NCBI GenBank assembly: GCA_965229095.1
Contig: OZ245855.1
Coordinates: 1,984,001-2,048,000, forward strand
Source: Taibaiella sp965229095
Lineage (GTDB): Bacteria; Bacteroidota; Bacteroidia; Chitinophagales; Chitinophagaceae
DNA length: 64,000 nt
Direction: 5' to 3'
Shown here: positions 43,360-51,706 of the stretch, piece by piece
Position numbering within the stretch: the stretch's first letter is position 1
Layout of the letters: each line of letters begins with the position of its first letter
Notes under the pieces: model-generated
The model's input: the letters and a program-made list of their open reading frames with translations, nothing else
What the model was told of the DNA's origin: nothing
Databases searched by the model: none
Translations under genes and position numbers: made by a program

Positions 43360-43950
43360 TCAATCCTGGTCGGCTCCGGAGGAGAAATGCGCCTTGGCCG
43401 TAGCATCCAGTGCTTCGTAAAATTCAACGCCGTATTTGCGGATAAGGGGTTCTTTTAAAAATTGGTACACCGGCACCTGTAAAGATTTGCCGAGCTTGCA
43501 GGCCGGTTTGCAGAGGGTTTCGCGCGGCTCGTAGTTTACCGCCTCGAAGTTCTCGTATTCCGTGATCCTGATCGGGAAGAGGTGACAGCTGACCGGCTTT
43601 TTAAAATCGATCTTTCCTTCGTTGTACACTTGTTCCATGGCACATTTCACGATACCTTTTTCGTCATAATAGCCATATACACAGATGCCTCCGTTCAGGG
43701 TAGGCGTTACCAGGCCGTACTCGTCGTCGAAGGTGTGGGTACCCTCGTCTTCGATGTGGGCAATAGCCTGTGGTGTGAGCAGGTGTTTTATTTCGGGATA
43801 AATGTCTTCAATAATATTGGCTTCCTCCTGGGTAATGGGCGCACCTGTATCGCCGTCGACACAGCAACCGCCTTTGCATTTATCCAGGTTACATACGAAT
43901 TGCTTTTCTACTACTTCGTCGCTTATCAGCTTATTGTCTATCGCAATCAC
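43360..43950 (-). CDS. DUF3109 cysteine-rich protein
   Basis: 196 residues matching DUF3109. Eight or more cysteines are grouped as CNLDKCKGGCC (residues 20-30), GGICVYGY, IVKCAM, PVSCHLFPIRI and ETLCKPACKLG, a pattern shared with the YkgJ-type putative Zn/Fe-chelating proteins. No signal peptide, so cytoplasmic. Function unknown; metal binding is inferred from the cysteines. It follows purD on the same strand after 41 bases and is likely co-transcribed with it. Confidence 0.88.
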   Translation of the reverse strand: MIAIDNKLISDEVVEKQFVCNLDKCKGGCCVDGDTGAPITQEEANIIEDIYPEIKHLLTPQAIAHIEDEGTHTFDDEYGLVTPTLNGGICVYGYYDEKGIVKCAMEQVYNEGKIDFKKPVSCHLFPIRITEYENFEAVNYEPRETLCKPACKLGKSLQVPVYQFLKEPLIRKYGVEFYEALDATAKAHFSSGADQD

Positions 43951-43991
43951 GTCTTTGTTGTTTATGGGTGAAACAGTGTATTACCAAGGTA

Positions 43992-45263
43992 TCAGAACTC
44001 GTAACCGATATCGGACCGGTAATATTTATCTTCAAAAAGGATCTTTTCGGCATTGGCGTAAGATGTTGCCAGGGCTTCTTTCAGGTCTTTACCATAAGAG
44101 GTAACGGCCAGTACACGACCACCGCTGGTTAAGGTCTCTTCTTCTTTAAGCACTGTGCCGGCATGGAACAGGAGGCTTCCTTCCACTTGTTCCAAACCGG
44201 TCATTACTTTTCCTTTGGCATAATCGCCGGGGTAGCCTCCCGATACGAGCATTACCGTGCAGGCAGCCTTTTCGCTGTGCTGCGCTTGTACTTCGTCAAG
44301 GCGGCCTTCGTTCATCTTCACGATCAAGGCTACCAGGTCATTTTCCAGGCGGGGCATCACCACTTCGGTTTCCGGATCGCCCATACGGCAGTTGTATTCG
44401 ATTACATACGGTTCGCCATCCACATTGATGAGGCCAAAGAAGATGAAACCCTGGTAAACGATGCCTTCGGCTTTCAATCCATTCACCGTAGGCTTAATAA
44501 TGCGATCTGTTATCTTTTGCAGGAACTCCCCTTGCGCAAAAGGAACGGGCGAAACAGCGCCCATGCCACCGGTATTGGGGCCGGTATCCCCTACCCCTAT
44601 ACGTTTGTAATCTTTGGCTTCGGGAAGCAATACATAATGCGTGCCGTCCGTCAATACAAAGACGGAAACTTCGATCCCGCTGAGGAATTGCTCTATCACT
44701 ACTTTTTTACCGGCATCCCCAAACTGCGCTTCTTTGATCATGGCGGTAAATACTTCTTTGGCTTCGCTTATATCGCTGGTAATCACCACTCCCTTGCCTG
44801 CCGCCAGGCCATCGGCTTTTAATACGATGGGGGTGCTGTGCTGCTCCAGGTATTGCAGGCCTTCTTCAAAAGAGGCTTCGTCAAACTCGCGGTAAGCAGC
44901 CGTTGGGATATGGTGCCGCTGCATGAATTTCTTAGAAAAGGCTTTGCTGCCTTCCAATTGGGCACCTGCCTTTGAAGGCCCTGCAACGATAATATGCTTC
45001 AGGCTTTCGTCCTGCTTGAAGAAGTCGTAGATACCGGCTACCAGGGCATCTTCGCCACCGGGGAACAGGATATCGATCTTCTTTTCGAGGCAAAAGGTTT
45101 TGATACCTTCAAAATCCAGCGGGGATAGGTTAATATTGGTGCCATAAGCACGTGTACCCGCATTACCGGGTGCGATGAACAAATTGGTACAATGTTCGCT
45201 TTGTGCCAGCTTCCAGGAAAGAGCGCATTCCCGGCCACCGGAACCTAAGAGCAGTATATTCAT
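43992..45263 (-). CDS. purD: phosphoribosylamine-glycine ligase (GAR synthetase)
   Basis: ATP-grasp ligase of purine synthesis that joins glycine to 5-phosphoribosylamine. N-terminal fold LLLGSGGRECALSWKLA (residues 4-20), IAPGNAGTRAYG, PGGEDALVAGI; ATP-grasp core VLKADGLAAGKGVVI (about residues 139-153), PNTGGMGAVSPV, and the metal-binding end VIEYNCRMGDPETEVVMPR. 423 residues is the usual length. A -33/-7 promoter lies directly upstream and the DUF3109 gene follows. Confidence 0.97.
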   Translation of the reverse strand: MNILLLGSGGRECALSWKLAQSEHCTNLFIAPGNAGTRAYGTNINLSPLDFEGIKTFCLEKKIDILFPGGEDALVAGIYDFFKQDESLKHIIVAGPSKAGAQLEGSKAFSKKFMQRHHIPTAAYREFDEASFEEGLQYLEQHSTPIVLKADGLAAGKGVVITSDISEAKEVFTAMIKEAQFGDAGKKVVIEQFLSGIEVSVFVLTDGTHYVLLPEAKDYKRIGVGDTGPNTGGMGAVSPVPFAQGEFLQKITDRIIKPTVNGLKAEGIVYQGFIFFGLINVDGEPYVIEYNCRMGDPETEVVMPRLENDLVALIVKMNEGRLDEVQAQHSEKAACTVMLVSGGYPGDYAKGKVMTGLEQVEGSLLFHAGTVLKEEETLTSGGRVLAVTSYGKDLKEALATSYANAEKILFEDKYYRSDIGYEF

Positions 45264-45295
45264 TTTATAAAAAAGGGTAAATCAAAAAAGAGTTG

Positions 45296-45327
45296 CAAAG
45301 GTAAAAAAATATAACGGCCCTGCCCAA
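45296..45327 (-). promoter_or_regulatory. purD promoter (-33/-7)
   Basis: Minus-strand TACCTTTG at 45303-45296 with TTG at 45327-45325, spacing 21 bases; 32 bases before the purD ATG. Confidence 0.7.
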
Positions 45328-45333
45328 TGCAAA

Positions 45334-45360
45334 AGGGCATATCCTTTACAGACATGCCCT
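45334..45360 (-). terminator. intrinsic terminator
   Basis: Minus strand AGGGCAT / ATGCCCT, seven pairs, followed by TTT; it ends the gene at 45385. Confidence 0.7.
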
Positions 45361-45384
45361 CCCGGTTTATTTCTTGTTGCGCAC

Positions 45385-46029
45385 CTACTCCAGCCAGTCA
45401 ACCTGCAGGTAATCGGCTTCTCCCTGGGTGAGTTTTACATCTACAAAACCGACACCGGTTCCTTTCAGGTTCTGGGCAGGCACATTAAATACCTGGGTAT
45501 TGTTTACGTACCCCAGCCAGCGGTTACCTCTTTGCTCCAGCCGCAATTCGTTCCAGCCGCCGTTCCTCACCACATTGCTATTGGTAGCGGGCGCTACTAT
45601 GGTCTGGATATCGGGGCCATAGCCATTGCCACCTTCATCGTACAAGGCATAGTAGCCGTCGTAATCGATCGTAAAGCTGTAGCCGTAGCTTCCGGCACTG
45701 CTATTGTAGCCAAAGAGCAGACCCATATTGTTGTTGGAGCCGATCCTGGTATAAATCGTAAAGTCGTTGTAGGGATTGAATCCTATATCTTTGGATACAT
45801 AGTAGGCTTCCGAAAAATCGGAGTTATAATCAAATTTGAAGGTCCCGTTGCTTACCACGCCATAAGCGTTGTTGGGTGCATCGGCAAAGGACCATCCGTT
45901 GCTGTTATTGTTGAATTCGTCGTTATAGGTATATGCCTGCGGGTAAGGCCGGGGACCGTTGTCGCGTACACAGGACGCGGAAAATAAGGCGAGACCGGCT
46001 ATCATAAGTGCAGTGCTGAGCTTTCTCAT
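45385..46029 (-). CDS. lipoprotein with concanavalin-like beta-sandwich
   Basis: 214 residues. A lipoprotein signal ends in the lipobox LFSASC (Cys about residue 20). The mature domain has the order of strands of a LamG/DUF1080-type jelly-roll: YNDEFNNNSNGWSFADAPNNAYG, FKFDYNSDFSEAYYVSKDI, FTIYTRIGSNNNMGLLFGYN, WNELRLEQRGNRWLGYVNNTQVFNV and GVGFVDVKL. Such domains often bind carbohydrate. The ligand is unknown. It is transcribed after the aminotransferase gene, from which a terminator separates it. Confidence 0.75.
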   Translation of the reverse strand: MRKLSTALMIAGLALFSASCVRDNGPRPYPQAYTYNDEFNNNSNGWSFADAPNNAYGVVSNGTFKFDYNSDFSEAYYVSKDIGFNPYNDFTIYTRIGSNNNMGLLFGYNSSAGSYGYSFTIDYDGYYALYDEGGNGYGPDIQTIVAPATNSNVVRNGGWNELRLEQRGNRWLGYVNNTQVFNVPAQNLKGTGVGFVDVKLTQGEADYLQVDWLE

Positions 46030-46074
46030 GGCTATTGTTCATTGATTAGTACAAAATTAAGACATGGGTCAATG

Positions 46075-46107
46075 AAAAAGGTTTAAGGGCTAAACTTAAA
46101 CCTTTTT
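46075..46107 (-). terminator. intrinsic terminator of aminotransferase gene
   Basis: AAAAAGGTTTAAG / CTTAAACCTTTTT, 13 pairs with a seven-base loop; A- and T-runs on both sides make it symmetrical. Confidence 0.85.
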
Positions 46108-46151
46108 TTATGCTTTATTTTCCCAGGCCTTTCTTTTAACCCTGCCCCCTC

Positions 46152-47342
46152 TTATTGCAAGGCATCCAGGGCCTCTTTCAGCCTTCTTGCCCCTTCTTTC
46201 AGGGTATCCATGGAGGCGGCAAAAGAGAACCGGATACAGTTTTCGTCACCGAAAGCAGCTCCGCTTACCCCGATCACATGTGCCGTATTCAAAAGGTACA
46301 TCGCCATATCGTCGGCATTGTTGATCGTAGCTGCGCCATTGGATTTGCCAAAGAAAGAGGAAATATCGGGGAAGGCATAGAAAGCGCCTTCGGGCTCACT
46401 GATGCGCACGCCGTTGATGGCCCGCAGAGCCGGTATGATGTACTCTTTTCTTTCCTTAAAAGCCTTCACCATCTCAAAAGAAGGGCTAAGGTCGGCCAGC
46501 AACGCGGTTATGGCCGCCCTTTGGGCAATGGAATTGGCTCCAGAAGTAAACTGGCTCTGCAGCTTATCGCAAGCCTTTATCAGCTCCACCGGCGCCGCCA
46601 TGTAGCCCAGGCGCCAGCCGGTCATGGCAAAGCCCTTGGCAAAGCCATTCACCACTACTACCCTATCTTTCAGTTCGGTAAATTGGGCAATACTTTCGTG
46701 TTTGCCTATATAGTTGATGTATTCATAGATTTCGTCGCTGATGATGACCACATCGGGGTATTTTACAAAAACATCGGCCAGGGCCTTCAGCTCTTCTTTG
46801 GAATATACAGCCCCCGTAGGGTTACAGGGCGACGAGAAGATAAACAGGCGGGTACGTTCGGTAATCGCCGCCTCCAGCTTTTCGGGCGTGATCTTGAAAT
46901 GATCTTCGATGGTACAGGGCACAAATACATTTTTACCTTCGGCCAGGCTGACCAGGGAGGCGTAGGTAACCCAGAAAGGCGTAGGTATAATGGCTTCGTC
47001 GCCGGGATTGATAATGCTCAGGATCGCATTGGCCAGCACCTGCTTGGCGCCGGTGCTTACCATTACCTGTTCCGGTGCGTAATCGAGGTTGTTGTCCCTT
47101 TTGAGTTTGGTAACGATGGCTTCCCGCAACTCCGCAAAACCGGAGATGGGCGGGTATTTGGTATATCCCTGGTCCATAGCCTCGGTAGCGGCATCAATAA
47201 TGTGTTGCGGTGTTTTGAAATCCGGCTCGCCAAGACTGAGATCAATAACGTTTATCCCTTTGGCTTTCAGTTCGCGGCCTAACTTGGCCATCAATATGGT
47301 TTGCGGTTCGGAAATGCGGTCGAGTCGCTTCGCTAATTGCAT
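46152..47342 (-). CDS. class I/II PLP-dependent aminotransferase (aspartate aminotransferase-like)
   Basis: 396 residues from ATG 47342 (MQLAKRLDRISEPQTI), the natural start of the family; the frame reads open 69 bases further. It belongs to the bacterial Ib aspartate aminotransferases: INVIDLSLGEPDFKTP (residues 33-48), STGAKQVLANAIL, FSSPCNPTGAVYS, ISDEIYEYINY and the PLP-lysine motif VVNGFAKGFAMTGWRLGY (Lys about 236). The C-terminal Arg is in CIRFSFAAS. It probably transfers amino groups between aspartate or another amino acid and 2-oxoglutarate; exact specificity is not readable. Confidence 0.9.
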   Translation of the reverse strand: MQLAKRLDRISEPQTILMAKLGRELKAKGINVIDLSLGEPDFKTPQHIIDAATEAMDQGYTKYPPISGFAELREAIVTKLKRDNNLDYAPEQVMVSTGAKQVLANAILSIINPGDEAIIPTPFWVTYASLVSLAEGKNVFVPCTIEDHFKITPEKLEAAITERTRLFIFSSPCNPTGAVYSKEELKALADVFVKYPDVVIISDEIYEYINYIGKHESIAQFTELKDRVVVVNGFAKGFAMTGWRLGYMAAPVELIKACDKLQSQFTSGANSIAQRAAITALLADLSPSFEMVKAFKERKEYIIPALRAINGVRISEPEGAFYAFPDISSFFGKSNGAATINNADDMAMYLLNTAHVIGVSGAAFGDENCIRFSFAASMDTLKEGARRLKEALDALQ

Positions 47343-47456
47343 GTTTTGTTTTTTGCTTAAAAAAATCCCCCGGTTTATTACTGACGAAGGTAAGGAGTTT
47401 TGGGGATGCAACCCTACGTAAATCGTTGCGTTTTAAGCCTTTTTTACAAGAATGAT

Positions 47457-47485
47457 AAAGCCTGTCTCCCAAAGGGACAGGCTTT
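47457..47485 (-). terminator. intrinsic terminator
   Basis: AAAGCCTGT / ACAGGCTTT with an inner CCC/GGG extension and a two-base bulge. It follows the stop of the gene at 47521. Confidence 0.75.
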
Positions 47486-47520
47486 AACTTTAATTTTTCT
47501 TTTGGGAAGTGAAAACCCGA

Positions 47521-48024
47521 TCAATAAGGTTTCACATAATCGAATATCTCGCTGTCTTGCTTCGGTTCAAAAGGCTCGCGTTGAAATTTATTTTTGTATT
47601 CATTTACCTTAACCCAGTAAATGATCCAGCAGACCAGGCCAGCCAGTGAAGTGGCACCTCCCAGGAAGGGGACGGGAATACGGCCGCAGACAAACAAAAT
47701 AGAGGCAGCCAGCCCTATACCGTAGGTGGGCCGGTCGGAAGGCGTCTCACCTCTTGCGATCAGTTCGTCTCTAATGGAATCCGATATCCTGGATACTATT
47801 ATAAAGTGCCACACCAGGTTAAACAACGGGATCAGCATCAGCCATACCATACCGGGTTCCATCTTGCGATGCTGGGGCTGGATCGCTTTCAACGTGTTTT
47901 GTAAGGTGAGGAGGTAAAATATCGCAGGAATAAGTATAACAACCAATACAATAATGGCTACTATTACAATCACTCCTGCTGCCAGGCCTCCGCTGTAATA
48001 AGAAAAGATGTCTAAAAGAAGCAT
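47521..48024 (-). CDS. unrecognised integral membrane protein
   Basis: 167 residues. A long hydrophobic N-terminal helix pair (about residues 14-42), a polar hinge with LQNTLKAIQPQHRKMEPG, then helices about 58-76 (MVWLMLIPLFNLVWHFIIV), 100-115 and 119-138. The C-terminal tail is polar. The arrangement is reminiscent of DUF4328-type proteins but I do not claim the family. No operon partner is obvious. Confidence 0.7.
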   Translation of the reverse strand: MLLLDIFSYYSGGLAAGVIVIVAIIVLVVILIPAIFYLLTLQNTLKAIQPQHRKMEPGMVWLMLIPLFNLVWHFIIVSRISDSIRDELIARGETPSDRPTYGIGLAASILFVCGRIPVPFLGGATSLAGLVCWIIYWVKVNEYKNKFQREPFEPKQDSEIFDYVKPY

Positions 48025-48097
48025 AGGGGTGGTTTATTTTTTGCTGCTAAAATAAGCAATGGAAGGATATTTCAATATGTTTTATACAATAATTATA

Positions 48098-48325
48098 TCA
48101 GACTGCGCCATACTCTTTATCCAGCTCGGACAATAAAGCGGCCAGGCCCAGGTATTCCTTAGAGGCCTTTTTCCATTTCTTCAAGCGGGTCTTATATTCG
48201 GGGTTATCTGTAAAATCTTTGATCCCCAGCTTAATGAGGTTGTGCATAGTATTGTCCAGCTCGGTTAAAGCATTCAATGTTTTCTCGTGGTATTTCTTTA
48301 AAAGCGCTATTGATTCAGGTGTCAT
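48098..48325 (-). CDS. small helical protein, unknown function
   Basis: 75 residues, almost entirely helical and charged, with heptad-like Leu spacing (ALLKKYHEKTLNALTELDNTM and RLKKWKKASKEYLGLAALLSELDKEYG). No signal peptide and no cysteines. It could be a small coiled-coil protein; I recognise no family. It is the neighbour of the RiPP precursor at 48582, which is transcribed in the opposite direction 256 bases away. The gap between them shows a short repeated phrase (CGGCAGTTGT at about 48451 and 48475) but no further gene. Confidence 0.6.
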   Translation of the reverse strand: MTPESIALLKKYHEKTLNALTELDNTMHNLIKLGIKDFTDNPEYKTRLKKWKKASKEYLGLAALLSELDKEYGAV

Positions 48326-48581
48326 TTGGCTTTGTTTATTGCTTGTGAATTAGTGTTGCGAATGTAGCTTATCGCCCGATACAATGTATATGCCTTGTAA
48401 AAAAGTTTTTGTGATTTTCCTTGCAGACATCCGGGCCGTATGTCCGGCAGTTGTTATTACCTATCGGCAGTTGTATTCGTTATTAGCGCCATAAAATTAC
48501 CGGTACGGCACCGAAACCCCGGTTTCCCGGTATTTTTCGCCAGGAAGGGCTTCTTTACCTTCATCTTTTAAAACTGTTTTT

Positions 48582-48731
48582 ATGAAGAAAAAACCCGTCA
48601 AACTGAAACTCTCCCTGGAGAAAAAAGTGATTACTCCTTTAGACAGCAAAAAGTCGCAGGCCATAGCCGGTGGTGTCAATTCCCTGGAATGGGATACCCG
48701 TTGCTGCTGCGACCAGCAACAGGCCTTATAA
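48582..48731 (+). CDS. RiPP precursor peptide with GG leader (Bacteroidota class I lanthipeptide-like)
   Basis: 49 residues from ATG 48582 to TAA 48729-48731. The leader MKKKPVKLKLSLEKKVITPL continues DSKKSQAIAGG. It matches the Bacteroidota natural-product precursor pattern (K-L-x-L-x-K-x-x-I-x-x-L followed by a polar helix and double Gly). Cleavage after GG would release VNSLEWDTRCCCDQQQAL, 18 residues with three adjacent cysteines plus one Ser and one Thr that could be dehydrated for thioether rings. No LanB/LanC, radical-SAM enzyme, graspetide ligase or peptidase transporter is within the window, so this gene is an orphan here. An intrinsic terminator follows at once. The actual modification is unknown. 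Confidence 0.75.
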   Translation: MKKKPVKLKLSLEKKVITPLDSKKSQAIAGGVNSLEWDTRCCCDQQQAL

Positions 48732-48754
48732 GCTCCCGGCAAACATTAGCCATG

Positions 48755-48779
48755 AAAAGCACCTATCGGGTGCTTTTTT
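48755..48779 (+). terminator. intrinsic terminator of RiPP precursor
   Basis: AAAAGCACC / GGTGCTTTT, nine pairs, five-base loop and a T-run, 23 bases after the precursor stop. The A-run on the other side means it may also help terminate the convergent yifB gene. Confidence 0.88.
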
Positions 48780-48794
48780 ATGCCCGGTCCAGCC

Positions 48795-50333
48795 CTATCC
48801 TGCCCAGCCCGCCCTGTCCAGGGTACGGTACTGTATGGCTTCGGCTATGTATTCGGGGCGTATCCTGCTGCTGCCTTGCAGATCGGCAACGGTGCGGGCT
48901 ACTTTTAAGATCCGGTCATAGGCACGGGCCGAAAGGCTCAGCTTTTCCATAGCGGTTTTAAGCAAGGTAGCGCTGGCTTTATCCAGTACACAGATTTCTT
49001 TCAACAGCTTACTGCCCATAACGGCATTGCAGTAAATACCGGGATACGCTTTAAACCTTTCGGCTTGTATGTTCCGGGCCTTGATAACCCGGGCCCGGAT
49101 CACATCGCTGGACTCGGCAATGCGCTCCGAAGACAGTTCCGTAAAGGCTACCGGTGTTACTTCCACATGCAGGTCGATACGGTCGAGCAAAGGGCCCGAT
49201 ACTTTATTCAGATAGCGTTGCACTACCTGGGTAGAACAGGTGCAGTCTTTTTCGGGATGGTTGTAAAAGCCGCAGGGGCATGGGTTCATAGAGGCTATAA
49301 GCATAAAGCTGGCGGGGAAATCGATGCTGATCTTCGCCCTGGAAATAGTGACCCGCCGTTCTTCCATAGGCTGGCGCATTACTTCCAGCACGGTTCTTTT
49401 GAACTCGGGCAGTTCGTCCAGGAAGAGCACCCCATTGTGCGCCAGCGATATTTCGCCGGGTTGCGGAATACCGCCGCCGCCTACCAGCGCCACATCGCTT
49501 ATGGTATGGTGAGGGCTGCGGAACGGTCTTTGCGCCACTAAAGAAGCATGCACCGGCAATTTACCGGCAACAGAATGTATTTTAGTAGTCTCAAGCGCCT
49601 CGTGTAAGGTAAGTGGCGGCAGTATGGTGGGCAATCTTTTGGCCAGCATGGTTTTCCCCGCACCCGGCGGACCTACCAGTATTGCATTATGACCTCCTGC
49701 CGCCGCTATCTCCAGAGCGCGTTTAATGTTCTCCTGGCCTTTTACCTCGCTGAAATCGATGTCGAAGTGGTTCTGCGCTTCAAAGAACTCGGCCCGGGTA
49801 TCTACCTTAACGGGCTGTAAGGTGCTTACCTCATTCAGCAGGTCCACGACCGAGCGCAGATCGGCTACGGGGTAAATGTCAAGCCCCGAAACCATAGCAG
49901 CTTCCCGGGCGTTGTGTACCGGCAGGATCATGCCCTTGAATCCTTCTTTCCGGGCCTGGATCGCCATGGGCAACACGCCTTTTACCGGCTGTAAGGCGCC
50001 GTCGAGCGACAGTTCGCCCATAAGCAGGTATTCCTTGAAACGGTGCGACGACATCTGCCCGGTAGCGCCCAGCATCGCAATGGCAATAGGCAGGTCGTAG
50101 GCAGAGCCTGCCTTTTTCAGATCGGCAGGCGCCATATTGATCACCACCTTGCTCCTGGGCCTTTCAAAACAGTTGTTTTTGATAGACGACAGGATACGGT
50201 CGATACTTTCTTTTACGGCATTATCGGGCAGGCCCACGATCACATAACCGAGACCGGGCGCAATATCGGCTTCAACGGTTATGGTCATGGCTTCGACGCC
50301 GAGTACGGCGCTGGCAAATACTTTTACGAGCAT
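48795..50333 (-). CDS. YifB/ComM family Mg-chelatase-like AAA ATPase
   Basis: 512 residues from ATG 50333 (MLVKVFASAVLGVEA is the family's standard beginning). N-terminal Lon-protease-like fold (residues 1-180, GYVIVGLPDNAVKESIDR). AAA core with Walker A LVGPPGAGKTMLAKRLP (about residue 220), PFRSPHHTISDVALVGGG, Walker B VLFLDELPEF, and SFMLIASMNPCPCGF. C-terminal Mg-chelatase helical domain with LSARAYDRILKVARTVADL. Homologues (ComM) are helicases promoting branch migration during natural transformation. The promoter region faces the PaaE-like gene. Confidence 0.93.
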   Translation of the reverse strand: MLVKVFASAVLGVEAMTITVEADIAPGLGYVIVGLPDNAVKESIDRILSSIKNNCFERPRSKVVINMAPADLKKAGSAYDLPIAIAMLGATGQMSSHRFKEYLLMGELSLDGALQPVKGVLPMAIQARKEGFKGMILPVHNAREAAMVSGLDIYPVADLRSVVDLLNEVSTLQPVKVDTRAEFFEAQNHFDIDFSEVKGQENIKRALEIAAAGGHNAILVGPPGAGKTMLAKRLPTILPPLTLHEALETTKIHSVAGKLPVHASLVAQRPFRSPHHTISDVALVGGGGIPQPGEISLAHNGVLFLDELPEFKRTVLEVMRQPMEERRVTISRAKISIDFPASFMLIASMNPCPCGFYNHPEKDCTCSTQVVQRYLNKVSGPLLDRIDLHVEVTPVAFTELSSERIAESSDVIRARVIKARNIQAERFKAYPGIYCNAVMGSKLLKEICVLDKASATLLKTAMEKLSLSARAYDRILKVARTVADLQGSSRIRPEYIAEAIQYRTLDRAGWAG

Positions 50334-50489
50334 AGCATTGTTTGTCTGGAGTAGAATACCTGGACTAAAAGTAATAAAAAATGCATTAATTATGCATCTC
50401 ATTGTTACTAGCTTTTCTTTTGCTCCACGATATACATCAAATTATGCCAGGCTGCGGGGCAAAACGGTCAAAAATTAGCCTGTATTCTT

Positions 50490-50497
50490 TACATTTG
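50490..50497 (+). promoter_or_regulatory. promoter -7 element with very short leader
   Basis: TACATTTG matches TAnnTTTG and ends only eight bases before ATG 50506, so the transcript would be nearly leaderless. Confidence 0.55.
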
Positions 50498-50505
50498 CGG
50501 CCAAT

Positions 50506-51597
50506 ATGTCAACGCCACATTTTCATTTATTAAAGATAAAAGAGGTACGTCCCGAAACGGCCGAGTGTGTTTCTGTCTCTTTTGATATTCCCGAATCGCT
50601 GCAACAGGCTTTTCAATTCCTACCCGGGCAATACCTTACACTACGCAAACACATTGATGGTAAAGAGATACGCCGTTCTTACTCTATTTGCTCGGCGCCG
50701 GGCGATGAGCTGCGGGTAGCTGTAAAGAAAGTAGACCAGGGAAAGTTCAGCGGTTTCGTGAATACCGGCCTCAAGACAGGAGATGAACTGGAAGTAATGC
50801 CGCCATTGGGCAAATTTACGCCCAGGTCAAGCGAAAAAACAGGCAAAAGATACCTGGCTTTTGCGGCGGGAAGCGGTATTACACCGATCATCGGCATTAT
50901 GAAGTCGGTGTTGCAGCAGGAACCCGGAAGCGAGTTTACCCTGGTTTATGGCAATAAGAACCGTGGCTCCATTATTTTTAAAGAAAGCATCGAAGCCTTA
51001 AAGAATAAATACATGAGCCGGCTTTTGGTATACCATGTATTTACCCGGGAAACGATGGATACGCCGCTGTTCAACGGCAGGATCAATACGGAGAAGGCCA
51101 AAGCTTTTTGCGAGCGGCTGATCGATGCCGACAAAATGGATGAGATTTTTATCTGCGGGCCCGAAGATATGATCCTGGGCCTGAGGGACTATTTTATCGA
51201 AGATAAAAAGATCGAAGCCGGCAAGGTTCATTTCGAATTGTTCAGCTCGCCCGACCAACCGAAGACCGTACATAAAGCATGGGAAGAGAAAAAGCAGCAG
51301 ATCGATGTTTCCAAAATGAGCCAGGTAACAGTGCGCCTCGATGGTGCAGCCTTTGAAATGAACCTGGCCTATGGCGGCGATAATATACTGGATGCGGCCC
51401 TGCAACAGGGCGCCGACCTACCTTATGCCTGCAAGGGCGGCGTATGCAGCACCTGTAAGGCCAAGCTGGTATCGGGCGAGGTAGATATGGAAGTGAATTA
51501 TGCCCTGGAACCCGATGAGCTGGCCGCCAATTTTATATTGACCTGCCAGGCGCATCCGCGTACGGAAAAGGTAGTGGTAGACTTTGATGTAAAATGA
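50506..51597 (+). CDS. flavin/2Fe-2S reductase, PaaE-like
   Basis: 363 residues with three domains in order. The FAD-binding barrel (residues 1-105) has RRSYSICSAPGDELRVAVKKV and GDELEVMPPLGKFT. The NAD(P)-binding domain (110-235) has FAAGSGITPIIGIMKSVL, LVYGNKNRGSIIF and IFICGPEDMI. The C-terminal plant-type 2Fe-2S ferredoxin domain (about 270-363) has the cluster motif CKGGVCSTCK and a distal C in ILTCQAHP. This is the layout of phenylacetyl-CoA epoxidase subunit E and related reductases. No paaA-D genes are adjacent, so the electron acceptor is not known. Confidence 0.88.
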   Translation: MSTPHFHLLKIKEVRPETAECVSVSFDIPESLQQAFQFLPGQYLTLRKHIDGKEIRRSYSICSAPGDELRVAVKKVDQGKFSGFVNTGLKTGDELEVMPPLGKFTPRSSEKTGKRYLAFAAGSGITPIIGIMKSVLQQEPGSEFTLVYGNKNRGSIIFKESIEALKNKYMSRLLVYHVFTRETMDTPLFNGRINTEKAKAFCERLIDADKMDEIFICGPEDMILGLRDYFIEDKKIEAGKVHFELFSSPDQPKTVHKAWEEKKQQIDVSKMSQVTVRLDGAAFEMNLAYGGDNILDAALQQGADLPYACKGGVCSTCKAKLVSGEVDMEVNYALEPDELAANFILTCQAHPRTEKVVVDFDVK

Positions 51598-51620
51598 TCT
51601 TTGCATGATACGGTTCAACA

Positions 51621-51655
51621 TAAATGCAGCGCCATTCGGGCGCTGCATTTATTTA
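51621..51655 (+). terminator. intrinsic terminator
   Basis: TAAATGCAGCGCC / GGCGCTGCATTTA, 13 pairs with a five-base loop and a T-rich tail, 24 bases after the reductase stop. Confidence 0.88.
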
Positions 51656-51706
51656 ATATGACATTCCCATGAAAAATGAGTAAATTCATGCTATAATAGC
51701 TTTCCT

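Noticed and set aside
46155..47282. 375-codon open frame on the plus strand
   Set aside because: Exact antisense of the aminotransferase gene, which has all PLP motifs.
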